From contig NC_088303.1 in assembly GCF_032854445.1 (NCBI RefSeq), positions 37,085,501-37,149,500 on the forward strand: a stretch of 64,000 bases of DNA. The letters run 5' to 3'. The translations under genes and the position numbers were made by a program. The notes under the pieces are model-generated. The model saw nothing but the letters and a program-made list of their open reading frames with translations. It was not told the DNA's origin and made no database searches. The DNA is from Liolophura sinensis. Its lineage: Eukaryota > Mollusca > Polyplacophora > Chitonida > Chitonidae. Below are positions 23,932 through 36,079 of the stretch, one piece after another (within the stretch, counting starts at the first letter, position 1; each line of letters begins with the position of its first letter).

Positions 23932-24280
23932 ATTTCCACTTTAATAGTTCGGGCCGAAGCTGTGTTTGTTATTCATTTCAGCCTTTGCGACGACCTACAA
24001 GCAGACATTGTCGAGATATAACCGAAATATGTTTAAGCGTCGTCACAACCAAGTCAAACGAACAAACCAAGCGACGATGTTTCAAAGTGGTAAAGTTTTG
24101 AGATTACATGAGCATATATCTTGTTGTACAGCCTAGAAGGTATCCATTCTAGTGGTACTTATGGTGTTAGCTGTATGACGCGCTGTTTACAAGATGTGAT
24201 TGGCCCTTGGGAAAATGGGAACAGTTATACTGTGCACCAGAGACTCGTATGTATGCACACATATAAAATGTTAGCAAATG

Positions 24281-24484
24281 TTAGCAGCGTGTTAGCGCAG
24301 TATAATGACTTTGGAGCCTCTGACCACTACGGTCGCTATGAGTTCTAGTCCAGCTCAGACAGGCTGCATCACCTGACGTAGGTTTAAAGGTCTGAATGAA
24401 ACGTGCGCATGGTGGAAAGTTTCTCCAGCCTTAGTGCTCACTACCATCGTGTCTGGTAAATATTCTTGAACACGATGTAAAACA
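24281..24484 (+). repeat. SINE family A copy, diverged
   Basis: Order and landmarks are conserved (GTGTTAGCGCAGTATAATGAC, GAGTTCTAGTCCAGCTCA, AATATTCTTGAACACG), but point changes are many, so it is an old copy. Confidence 0.75.
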
Positions 24485-26756
24485 CGTGCTTGAAGTCTTA
24501 GAAAAAAAGCTGTGATGTGTTATTATTTAAAATAATAAAGCAGTAAAAAGAATGATAGAACACGACAACAGTTGAAAATGTTCAACAATATAACAGTTTT
24601 AAGCCACTTTTTATGTCTTAAAGTAGCAGTTCATCACTAGGATACCTTGCAAAATGTTTCCAAAAGAAAAGCTCTGTCGTGCTCTAGACGGTGTTAAAGT
24701 AGCGTATGCATTTTAGGAAAAAATCACGTGTTCTGGAGAAACCTTTTCCGCAAAGCAGTTGTATAGAAGTGGATGCCGGCATTTATGCTTGTATCAAGTG
24801 GTTACAAATAAATAGGCCTATTTTTTACTCTGAACATTTTTTTTATGTTCGTGGAATTTGACGATGTACCTCATATGGATTGATGGATGTAGGTGGATAA
24901 TTTTGGAAAGCTAACAGCTGCATTTTATTCGATCTGGCTATATGTGTCTCGTGACTTTTTGATTGGTATCAGAGGTTTTTTTATTTTCTCCCTGTCACAT
25001 TGTTTAATACCGATGGTAAGGGAGAGTGCCTAGGCGCATCACTCTTAATAGCAATAAAATGGCAAGATGGCGCCACCAAATGAGTGGCTAGTTACTGAAG
25101 ATTTTTTTACTATTTATTTTTGTTGATAAGCGGTGTTAAAAATTTAAAACATTTTTAAAACAACTTTTCTGGAATATTGCCTTAATAATTAATTCCCATT
25201 TAATGGCTGACTTTATGTTCACTTTAAAAAGTAGTCATAAATTGTTGAAGTTTCATTTTTTCGGTTTACTGAAGTATAAACGCAAAAATTTGACCACTCG
25301 GATTGCACCTTACAAGCGTAAATTCAGGAAATTTAAATTATTCTAAAATAGTGGTCCTGCCATAACTGTTCTAGGCCCGATTTGCACAAAGATATCGCAG
25401 TTACCATTGATTCTAAATCTACAACTGACTTTTCAATCCATTGTAAAAATAAATTACAATGATTGCACAGAGAAAATGTAAGGTGATTGTAAGTTTTCTG
25501 AGTTACGCCCGTGATCGTAGGCCATACACTGACTCGTACATAATAGTGGTCTGTGTAAATGACCAGTGTACCAGTGAGCAACTTTCCTTCCCTTCATTTG
25601 TAAAAGAGTTTTGCATCATAATGTTTCAGTTGGCATTACACTTCCTTACCGCGCATGAGTCAGAATCCCAAAATGAACACAAATGACACTTCCGGCCAAT
25701 ACCACATTGCAAGTCGGGTGCCTTTATAAGTGGAGAAAGATACGGAATTTGAAGTGACACCCTTTTATATATACATCTTTTACAGTAATAAGTATATGTG
25801 AAAATAGAATGAAATTGGACATTCAGAAGAGCTGTTTTGCCTTATCCTGTCAAAGATGGCAAACCGATGGCTCTGTGGGTGTTCCCCATTCAGTTTGCCT
25901 CACTTTGTGTCGCGTTATATACAGAGCCCTTGTTAAAACCTGGGTTAATGTGTTTTGTTTGATATTGGAGATAAATATACATTGGTTTCGACTTGTGCAG
26001 TATGAGCTGTGGACTATATGATGAATTATGAAACGGTTATTTGAGTACCGCCTATCCCAGTGTTATAAAAGCGGCGTCGAGTTGGTAGTTAGCATTGGAC
26101 CCCTGTCGTTTGTACTGTATTGGTGCCCGATGTTGTCGGAGTACAGCTGCAATCGGAGATGGTTTCAGGTATGACGTGTTAGAAAATGTACTAAAATAGA
26201 ATGCGATTGGTATAATTATTTCGTGATATTTGTCGATTACGGCAGACAGTATCTTCATACTTACAATTACCATTCCGCTTTTTTATGTTATAAAACGTTT
26301 ATCGTCGTTTTGTTACGGGTGTAAACGTACTGGAATTTCAAAATTCTGTTCAATTTATTATTTTAGTCTAACATTGTCATGAGCTAGGATCGATTTATCT
26401 TCGATGTTGCATCTGATTGTCTCCTGCTTGTTTCAGGGGTTTTCATTATACGTTAATGGGATAAAACTGCAATATTCGTAACCCTGGCGTTCTCACCTTC
26501 AATGGAGGCTCACGCGTCAGCGCCCTCCGTCATTAATTAGGCTGTAGATCCGTGTGCCACCTTTGACCAACAGATGATAATCGACTGTTTTTAAAGATCT
26601 TTCCTCAGTAAATTCAAACCACTTCGGTGTTAGGGAAGAGAGTGCATGTGTTTTCATACACCAGACTGAACATTTCAGATATATACAGTTTTTATATACT
26701 CCCGTCCATATGCCCTTGATATCCTCCAGGGCATGCGCAGCTTTGGGTATCGATCT
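24485..26756. other. Intergenic, no gene recognised
   Basis: AT-rich. CAAGATGGCGCC at 25063-25074 resembles a YY1-type site, but no promoter or gene could be attached to it. Frames at 25333-25686 and 25809-26021 have no recognisable domain. Confidence 0.45.
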
Positions 26757-26789
26757 TGTGCGCGTGCATGCGCGCGTGTGCGCGTGTGT
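26757..26789. repeat. 33-base alternating purine-pyrimidine tract
   Basis: Every base from 26757 to 26789 alternates pyrimidine and purine (TG, CG and CA steps). Such sequence can adopt Z-DNA. A stray unit of the 39-bp minisatellite lies right beside it. Confidence 0.9.
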
Positions 26790-26790
26790 T

Positions 26791-26826
26791 GTCATGCCTG
26801 GTATTACCATTGGCTTTACAGTAATA
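26791..26826. repeat. Lone copy of the 39-bp minisatellite unit
   Basis: CATGCCTGGTATTACC and GGCTTTACAGTAA match the array unit CATGCCTGGTGTATTCACC...GGCTTTACAGTGA with two small gaps. It is about 7 kb from the array. Confidence 0.6.
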
Positions 26827-27123
26827 CACAATTAGTCGATTGTCGGGTTGATTATTTAAGGTATTACAAGCCATGAAGCCAATGATTGAAAATTATTGAA
26901 AATAGCTGCTTCTCTTCACATTAATTCCCTCTACTTTATTACTTTCAATAATACTATCTCAATATGATGCCTATTTGTGCTGAACGTTGTTAGAAATTGG
27001 TCTTGTGATAATTGATACCGCCTCGTTAACCATCAATATTCCCCCAAAGCACTGCGTAACAGATAAATATATACCTACACGTTTATATAAGTACGACATA
27101 TGCATGGATATCGTCTGTCGTTT

Positions 27124-27433
27124 ACGAAGACAATTTTCTACCTGTCGCTTAGTGATGTGTCTAAAATCAAACGCCAGACTTACACAAAGAGTTATCAGTA
27201 CCTTCAGAGTGTACCGTTCTTATACCAAAGATCGAAAGTAAATGCATTATGCCCCACTCTTTTAACTTAACATTAAAAACGAAGACAATTGTCTACCTGT
27301 CGCTTAGTGATGTGTCTAAAATCAAACGCCAGACTTGCACAAAGAGTTATCAGTACCTTCAGAGTGTACCGTTCTTATACCAAAGATCGAAAGTGGATGC
27401 ATTATGGCCCACTCATTTAACTTAACATTAAAA
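27124..27433. repeat. Tandem duplication of 155 bp
   Basis: Bases 27124-27278 and 27279-27433 are near identical, with about six differences by eye. The junction lies at ACGAAGACAATT. The open frame at 26987-27241 overlaps the first copy and has no recognisable domain. Confidence 0.93.
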
Positions 27434-28430
27434 AATATTTTAATACTCTTACTATGAGAAAATTGTGGATTTCCCTGTTCTGTCTTTTTGTGGGGCATAG
27501 CAACAATAAGCGTTCGGCGATGCTCGTATATCGCTGTATCGCAGTGTTTTGAAATGTTTGCTGATTACTACGCACTTGTTTTTCATCAGTATCATGGGCT
27601 TGTCTGTACGCCACATGTAGGAAATGCGCCAGTAACTTGCCCTTTTTACCCCTTTTCCTCCACCCATGAAAATGATAAATAAACAAATGATGTGAAAATT
27701 CAAAGAATTATATATTACTGGTAAGGAACAGTAAATTTGCGCTTTCTTATCATACCTCCATTTGGCTGAAAACGAAATCATTTTGTGGCTATTTAGCAAA
27801 TGAGATTCATGAAAGGAGACTAATACTATCCTACATCCGACCAACACTACACGTTTCTATATTACGAGCGGGAATAATGACCATTCTCTGGCGGCACATT
27901 ACATGACGCTATTATGAATGAAACTGTCACAAAGGCACAGTTGTAAGAAGTAATACATTTTACTGCTATTATCTTAATACAAATTCAAGGTCATATGCCT
28001 CAGGTGTATGTTAGACTTTTATTTGTCTTTCAGTATATTGGCTCTCTTGCTATCTTATTTCTCATTTTTCTCATTAAGTTCCTTCTGCCTCCTCAGATGT
28101 CACGGTATATCTTCTGACCACCAAGACGATATTATTGGCTGACATCGGATACTGTATATCTCTGCTTCCCAAGTATATCTCGACGAGATCTCAGGGAAAA
28201 CGGGCTTATACTGTCGTGGGCTACTAAAGTAATATAGCTACTACAAAATGAGCTAAAATGTCAGAGCCAACTGTTCTATACACCTGCTCTTCGAATCCTT
28301 AATAAACAAATATTTGGCCACAGCTGCCAGATGCATATTTGTCGCATTTTCTTGTGACCTATATGTTATTTACATCGAAATGAAAAAAGAGCAGTCAAGG
28401 ATATTCCCTATCAATTTTACATGGGAATAT

Positions 28431-28470
28431 ATTTTATTTATTTGATCGGTGTTTTACGCCGTACTCAATA
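28431..28470 (-). repeat. SINE family A tail fragment
   Basis: ATTTATTTGATCGGTGTTTT and ACGCCGTACTCAATA match the inverted family A tail only. Confidence 0.8.
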
Positions 28471-29125
28471 AGATATATGTATCATTGAGTTCGACGTCAT
28501 ACTATATGTATGACTTCCAGCCAATGAACTCTATTTTAAGCTGTAATATGTCTTTCTATCAATAATCAGATAAACATTGAGCCTACATTTATCAGATTGT
28601 TCAGGTAGTTGCACTATCGCGATGGTTTTGTGTGCGATAGGCGTTGGGGTGGGGACGAGGGGAAATCTCTAGGTTGATGTCATACAAGTCAAACCATCTC
28701 GAGTATGGCGTGGGACACGAGTCGAATGCAATTAAGTAATTTACGTTTTAGAGTACATATCACATACTAAATACACAAAAACATCCATACATAATTTCTC
28801 GATGGTGTTCTCAAAACGTAGGCGTTCGTGGTGGAACTAGAGGAGTGGCAAGAAGCTTTTGATCAGAGTGACAAGATACAATTTGTGTGTAAAGGTCAAC
28901 TCATTTAGGATAAGGACGTCACGAAATATGTGACAGACCTGAAGTTCGGAGGCAGATCAGTGTCTTTATCGTCGGTTATTAATAGTCTCTGCCTCATCAA
29001 TCAAGTGTATAGAGCAGTAAAATATTAAATCCAAAAACGTTTCATCCTCAAAAATATTACCTTTTCCAAAAAAAGCGGGGATTGAAGTGTTTCAGTACTA
29101 TGTATGTAAGTCATCAATTTAGGTT
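28471..29125. other. Intergenic, no gene recognised
   Basis: Nothing supported in this stretch. Confidence 0.5.
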
Positions 29126-30782
29126 AGAAAAGTTAGTCGGCGATAGGCGGAAGGCGATTCGAATGCACCAGTCATTACATTGTCAAACTTTAGTATTCAA
29201 TTATCTCCGATTCTTTTTAACATCCATTTGTACACAATATACACCCTTTTTGATCATCTTTCACTTGACACCAAAGTTGACACCATCTAACTCTAGGGGG
29301 AGCTATAATCGAGTCGTCATTAAATCGCCTGCTCCATCACATGTGGAATACTAAAGGTCTAGAGAAACTATACTTACACAATATGCAACTCTATTGATCC
29401 TCTTTCTCATGACACCATTTGACTCCCGGGGGTGCTCAGTCGAATTGCTGTCTGGTTCACACAAGCAATACTAAACGGTCAAAAGCTACTAAACCACACC
29501 ATATTGACCCTCTTGCAAACACACGCCGAAGTTGAATCCATCTGAGTCCAGGGTGGACTGTTAATGTGAATTCTCAATGTGATATAATTTGCTTTCTCAG
29601 TTTAGCAAAACGACATCCCCAATCTTTTTGTAGGACTCCTGTATACAGTTACTGGACATAGCAATACCATCTACATGTACTTACCTGTACATGTGTAGAA
29701 ATGTGCGTCAAACGACCTTATTTGTAACAGCAAAGAAAATATCCTGTCTGAAAGACATTATTCTGTTTTCACATCAGTCATGATATTACTTCTACGTTTC
29801 TTTAAATTATTGTTAATGGATAATAAAATCATGAAAACATATTTCTGGACACTGCAAGTTATTCTTTTGAACCAGACTAGACACAAGCAATTATTTCATG
29901 TTCTTTAAGGATATATTGTGTTAATTCTTTTGAAACTGAATTGGATGGAGTGCTTGTTGTCAATTATAATTCCATAATTTGGTGTGAGGCCCAAAATAAT
30001 TCATGATCAATTAACGATACTTTAAAAAAAATGATGGTCAACATATTCACAAACGACACCATTTGCCTTAAATGATAAAGCATAACGATATTCACACACT
30101 TTGTGTAGAGGCTCGCTTGTATATACTGTACAAGATTGGCTGTTCTTGACCTTTAAGTATTGTCTGTGTCTGTATGAGTATCGACTGTAGCGCCCTATGA
30201 AGTCAGAAGGTGTCTAGTGTCAGATGGAAGACGATCAAAAGAGGTGTATCGTGTGCGAGCTTGGTTGCTCTAGATCTTTCAGTATTACCTATGTTAGCCA
30301 GTAGACGATTTGACGATGATTAGATTATAGCTTCCCCTGGAGTCAGATGTTGTCAACTTTACTGTAAAGTGAAGGAGGATCAAAAGATGTGTATAAGGTG
30401 TAAGTTTGGTTGCTCTAGACGTTCGGCATTGCCTGTGCCAGCCAGGAGGCGATTGGACGGTGATTCGACTGTAGCACCCCTGGAGTCAGATGTTGTCAAC
30501 TATAGCGTAAAGTGAAAGAGGATCAAAAGATTGCGCCCCCTGAAGTCAGATGTCAACTTTGGTGTCAGCTGAAAGAGAATCAGAAGAAGTGCATACTGTG
30601 TAAGTTTGGTTGCTCTAGAACTTTTAGTATTGCCAATATGAACCAGTAGGCGATTAGATGGCAAGTCGATTGTAGAGCTCCACAATCTTTTTGGAGGTAA
30701 TTGAATATTGAAGTTTGAAACCCTAGTGACTAGTCCTTTGGAATCGTCTATCGCCTACCGCGAACCGTCGACTGAATTTTCT
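29126..30782. mobile_element. Foldback-like element with subrepeated inverted arms
   Basis: The outer left segment (29126-29225, AGAAAAGTTAGTCGGCGATA...) is the diverged reverse complement of the outer right segment (about 30686-30782, ...CGACTGAATTTTCT). Inside each outer segment lie tandem subrepeats. About four units of roughly 143 bp sit on the right (about 30140-30685, with GGAGTCAGATGTTGTC at 30339 and 30482). Two to three degraded units sit on the left in the opposite orientation (about 29226-29560). The centre (29560-30140) is AT-rich and non-coding. Long inverted arms made of short tandem repeats are the architecture of foldback (FB) transposons. No transposase was found, and no target-site duplication could be fixed. 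Confidence 0.6.
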
Positions 30783-32860
30783 GATCTTTTTTTCTGATTT
30801 TTGTCTTGTCATACAAGACCATCCAGGGTCGTCTTTCAGTGGCATTTACAAGTTGGATGGTGAACAGATATATTCCACTCTTGACCTTCGTCATGAATAA
30901 ATCAAAACATAATGAAGTCGTTATCCATTAGCAATTTGTAATGTATTTCATATAAGACTAGCTTTTATCCAGTTTTTAGTTAGAAACATTTTTTTTGGTG
31001 GAATATCCTAAGTATGACACCTGGGCACAGTATCAAAATATTTTAATGAACGTAATTTTGGGACATTTTACCATGCAGTCTACAACCAATCGTTATGTGA
31101 ATAAACGACGTTCAGAATTAAGACCATATTCGGAATTAATACGCGAACAAGCCGCGATTATCAATGATATCACAGGAAGCAGATATCCCTGCACACATAT
31201 ATTAGAAATATGCTTCAAGTGTCACGTTCTGGGATTGTAACGGTTATTTACGTCTTAGACAAATACATGTGTCGGTGTTCAGCACGCTTGAAATTTCTCC
31301 TAGAATGCTAAATATAAACTATCACTCCATCTTTATTATTGCCGAAATCAGCATTTGTGGCTGGTTTTAATGACATTTAATTAGAATTATGTACCCCAGT
31401 CTTAAACCAGGTCACGTAGCTCGCTGACTTAAAATCTTTTCGGCTGCTAGCTCACTCAACTCAGCAGTTTACAGTGTTGGATAAAGGACACACCCATCAA
31501 ACCATTACACCATTTTTCTTGGGTACATTCGAATTTTTATCTATGCAACACATACGCTTGACTTAAATTGACTTAAAAGTGTATCTCAAGTGATATTTGA
31601 ATACATCTCTATCCCCGAGAGATCAGAATCTTTCGTTACAAAAGAAAAGTGCAAAATTGTATGCTTCGGGGGCCTCCTTGATCTACATGTACTTTGGTGT
31701 ATAAACCAAAGTGAAATTTTGGGCTTCTCAAATTTGATGAGGGCTTACAATCCTGCAATTGCACTGTGCAATAAACAAACCGCTTTTAAACCCATGGATT
31801 TTAGTGTATCCACTAAATCTGGAGTCAGAAGTGCAGGGACGTCATTACTAGATTGTGAGTATAACAGCGGACGTACGGATATGTCAATGTTGGTAAAGTT
31901 TCTTAAGCAACCCAAGTTAAGGCTAATTATTATATACCCCACCTTAGGCCATATTTACAGATACCCTGCTACAAGCTGTTTGATCAATAGCGCTCGTTGA
32001 GCTTTTAAGATGTTCATTTAGTCCAGCTGTTCACTTCTGTTTTTCTGATGTTATGTGGTTGCCAAGCAGTGATTGTTTTATTTTAACAAAAAAACAGGCC
32101 CAAGACGACATGTTAAACAGATTACTTCATGGAGAACAGGTGCACATATCTGGCGTGTTACTTGCCTAATTAGATATCCTGCCATTAGAAATTGCGGTGT
32201 TGGAAAGGAAGTACTTAACACCCCATTGTTTATGGACGAAAAGGCTAGGCTTTGTCTCGATGTACATCTCTGTGTCCTATTAAACTATTATTAGGCCGCA
32301 TCGAGCTTCGTAATGAATGGTGTGCTCTGCTCAGCCACTTCAGCTGCACAATCAGGTATACAGGACCATCAGACAAAGAATGTGGGTGTTTGGTCATCGG
32401 ATGGATATTCCAGATATATTGTTATATAGATGTGATGTTTAGAGCACAAAACATTTCTTAGTATCTTAATCCAGTTCAGTCTCATTAAACTCAGATCGTA
32501 TGTATATTGCTTCGTTAACAATTTGATTTGATTTTAATCAGATTGAATTCAGCTGTACGTACTTTAGTAAAATTTTGTAGTGTGCGATAACATATTTTTA
32601 CAGTATGTGTTGTGAATAACAATACTCGATACAATATATCATTGAGATACATGTGTACAGCATAGCTATATACTAAATACCGTCTTGCTATTTACAAACT
32701 TTCTTTGTGTAACGATATTTTGTTTAAGTTACTTCCGATAATCACCATATCATGTCGTTAATATGTTGTAACATATGACTGTCTTTTAAAACTAATTGTT
32801 TAAGCAACAATTTGATCTGCTTGATTTGACACGTATCCGGCGCGCCCCTTTTGCTAACAG
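30783..32860. other. Intergenic with unassigned ORFs
   Basis: Plus-strand open frames at 30995-31240 (81 codons) and 31590-32000 (136 codons) have no domain I recognise. The second overlaps a 65-codon minus frame. No convincing splice sites were found. Confidence 0.35.
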
Positions 32861-33069
32861 CGTGCTCCGGTCAGGTGACCGCCTACCATAAAACAAGTAA
32901 CACGTCGATGGCCTCACCGAGTCATGCATCCACTCCTCGGCGCGGGTGTCCGCCGGTTCCAACAAATCGGCATTTGGAATCCGCCACCAGCTCGAGTTTT
33001 ATATCACTTCCGGTAAGTCAAGAGATCTCGCCGCGGCGAAGTGAGAAGCGACATACGCCGGTTAGTTAA
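32861..33069 (+). CDS. Candidate exon of an unknown gene
   Basis: A sharply GC- and CpG-rich island in AT-rich DNA. It is preceded by the acceptor CCCCTTTTGCTAACAG and stays open to TAA at 33067-33069. The peptide is Ser/Pro/Thr-rich and looks disordered (ASPSHASTPRRGCPPVPTNR in the middle). A strong phase-0 donor CCG|GTAAGT lies at 33013, so the exon could end at 33012. If it instead runs to the stop it is a terminal exon, and AATAAA at 33187-33192 would be its polyadenylation signal. An ATG at 32908 allows a third reading as a first exon at a CpG-rich promoter. No homology recognised. Confidence 0.4.
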
Positions 33070-35505
33070 CCGGTCGCAAATTAACCAGGCCCATTATGTT
33101 TGAACGTTCTTCTGGTAAACGACATATACGTTGCAAGTTATTCCTTTACTTTATTGTGCTACAGTGTGTAAGTATACAATGTGTCTAATAAATATTATGG
33201 CATACTATCAGTGGGTCATATGTTCTTATAACCAGTTGTGTACTGTTAGACAGTGTTGTGTATACAAGGTTCACGATAGTTCAGTCTAATGGCTTTTATT
33301 TTTTTCACTTTGTATGGAAGGCTAGCACTATCAAAATACATCTACCAAATTAAATGAGCGTCTCCGAAATCAAACAAACTCCGCCCAATAGTCAAGGCAA
33401 TGTGTGTGCAAAATATGAAGGGAATTCTGCATTTTATCATAAAAGCATGAAACTTGGTCCATTACAAGATTATGTTCTTCTGAGTATTTTCAGATGTAGA
33501 GCCATTGCAAAAAGGACCGCTTTCGACACCAACAGCCATTTTGTGTCCGCTATTATACAAATATGTATTTTTTCATGTCCTTATGTGGACGACATTAGCT
33601 AACTCTGCACCCACGTTTTGATTGTCCATTTTTACTATGATGCTATTTAGGACATCGCCTGCCAGATGTTCTTACATGCAATGCTCTGTAATATGCAAAT
33701 TAAGGCCGCTATTGTAGAAAAACCCGTTACACTCAATATATTTGTAACACCGTGGGATAACATGGTATTTGAAATGTCATTGACTGTTTTGATAGGTAAG
33801 CTAACAAATGTTAGCTTGGGCACTGTAAAAGGAATGCTAATCGCTCTATGCACCCATTGTCTTTGAGCGCTTTGAAGAAACCGTCAGTTTGCAGCACAGT
33901 AATTGTTGTAAGGCAACGACCACAACGACGATACATTGAAAACACTAGTTCCCAGTGCATCACGAGAAGAGAAAGTCCTGACAATCTCTGGAAGACATAC
34001 AATTTACAATAAAATGGGATCTTTTATCATTTTATCATGGAAACTTAGGTTGTCCATATCATATGACAAGGTGTTGAACATCATCATGTCCTTTGGGTAA
34101 CAGTGTGTGTGAACATAACACCGAGATCAAAAAGTAGTTCAATGAATTTATGTGGTAGTCTAATATGTTCATAGCAATAACTGCTGATAACCGCAGTTCC
34201 ACGCGTGCTTCTAGTAATTGAATTGGATGGGAATCGTCTGTCGTAAACCCTCATCGCACACAGGACAAGAATCTGAGCTACCAGAATCGTTCACAACGAT
34301 ACATCCATTTAAGTCAAAGACGACATATGCTACTTATCCCAGAGTGTCTTGCCCCATTCCTAGGAAATGAAATTGTTGCCATTGATGCTTTAAAGATAGG
34401 AATCACGCAAAATACAGTGGAAAACTGAGAAATGTGTCACACAGATCATTCATTATTACTTACAGGACAGTGTTTGGGGAGAAGCTCTAGCTGGACCAAA
34501 GCAGCTTCCCTGGACACCACAGGACATTTCCTGAAAGGGCTCCATATCTCTAATGCTAGACACGTGCATCAAATAACTTCCAGCAATATTCACATATTGC
34601 CGAAGAAAGAATACAGGCAATTTTCAAAACATCGTGGGCCATGACGAAGGAGGAGAGGAATTTCCAGTTTCTGTTCTGGTACACTGCGCCTTGGTGACAT
34701 TTCTGATGTGCACGTGGTGATGACAACAGTTACAGGAACTGATGGTGTTCTGGGTTAACATGATCTCCGTGTCTGAGGTAACAAAGTTCTACCAAAGGAT
34801 AATCTTGAGTAGTCTGAAAGAAGAAACATCACCTTACAGTTTGTAGGTCAAAGCATTGGTAATGGAACACATGGGCAACCCAGTCTCAAGGGGAAATATG
34901 AACCTGCTTAGTCTAGACAAGAAATAAATGGCTTGCTAAGCTGGGTTAAATGTAGTTCATACGGCAGAGAAGTCGGCAGAGTTAAGATGAAACCAATCTG
35001 TGCAAGCGAGTGTATTTTAGGGATCTGATTTCTGATCCAATAAAGATCCATAAAATCTCGCTGTTGTGCAGGTTACGTGGAACAGGACCCTTGCAGACAG
35101 AATTACCAAGTCTTTGAAGGATGACTGTCAATTGTGTCGGAGGCTCAGTGTTGTCTGTCAGACAAAGATGACAGTCCTCGCGAATGTTTTCAGTTACATG
35201 TACTCACTAGACAAGCGTACATACCTATCAACGCTTTCATGGCAAATTACGTCACGGAAAAGAATTGTATTGAAATGTCCTTGTAGCAGATATATTCAGA
35301 GCCAACTTCAAAGGGCTAGCCGAGTGGACACCATGTGTTACCCGTATATTAACGAGCACAGTCTGTAATCACAGGCCAACAGAATCGCAATAATGTCAGT
35401 AAAATAAATACCAGTGGGTCCACCTTAAATCCATTGACAAACTGGCAGCAGTTTCTCCTTTATCCTTTGTATTTCCAGCAGGGCATGTTTTTACAGATTA
35501 TTCTT
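33070..35505. other. Intergenic, no gene recognised
   Basis: Short frames only. The segment 34560-34680 reads AEERIQAIFKTSWAM on one frame, which loosely recalls degraded transposon proteins, but stops surround it. Not supported as a gene. Confidence 0.4.
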
Positions 35506-35720
35506 TGATCTGATTCGCGTCGTCTAACACCACACTGAAAACATTTTTAATCACAGGATGATGCTCTGTATCAGGGATGGATCAAACCTGAGTGATACAA
35601 CAGCGTCGTCAACCTAGTGAATCTACAAATTCCCTGTCGAAGACCGGTTTGGAACCAGCACCTCGTGTGCCATGCGGCAAGTAAAATAGAAGCATCCTTA
35701 ACCACTACACCACGCCCCAA
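35506..35720 (-). repeat. tRNA-headed SINE or tRNA pseudogene with body
   Basis: On the minus strand 35720-35640 reads GGGGCGTGGTGTAGTGGTTA with a box A, then GGTTCCAAACC as box B about 50 bases later. The anticodon arm does not fold cleanly. Downstream body sequence includes TTTGATCCATCCCTGATACA. It reads as a tRNA-derived SINE, not a working tRNA gene. The far end is approximate. Confidence 0.5.
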
Positions 35721-36079
35721 ACGCATGTTATTCACTCAACCACAAGGCAAATATCAACTTACTCTTTGTAGCCCCGTATGTTTCTGAACACAGCAGATGT
35801 CAAGGCACAGTGTTATAGTGCGCACAGTAAATGCAGTGCATTGAGGCTCAACATTGAAAAAAAAACACTGCTGCTAGAATATAATAGATCCCCACATTCG
35901 GGAGAAGTAAATAGGTGGGAAGCAGCCCTTCCCTTGTTTCACGCCCATAAATGCAAACAATCTGGGGCTTGAGGAGGGGGTCATCACGGGATATACAAAT
36001 AGTACTGTAATATGCATGTACGCCTGTTGCTGTTCAGATTGTACCAACGTACAGTCAGGCCATCATAATAATAGTAATA

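Noticed and set aside
31590-32000. 136-codon ORF as a real gene
   Set aside because: No recognisable domain, an overlapping minus ORF and no splice or promoter evidence; left as unassigned.
35640-35720. Functional tRNA gene on the minus strand
   Set aside because: Boxes A and B are present, but the arms do not pair well and SINE-like body sequence follows.
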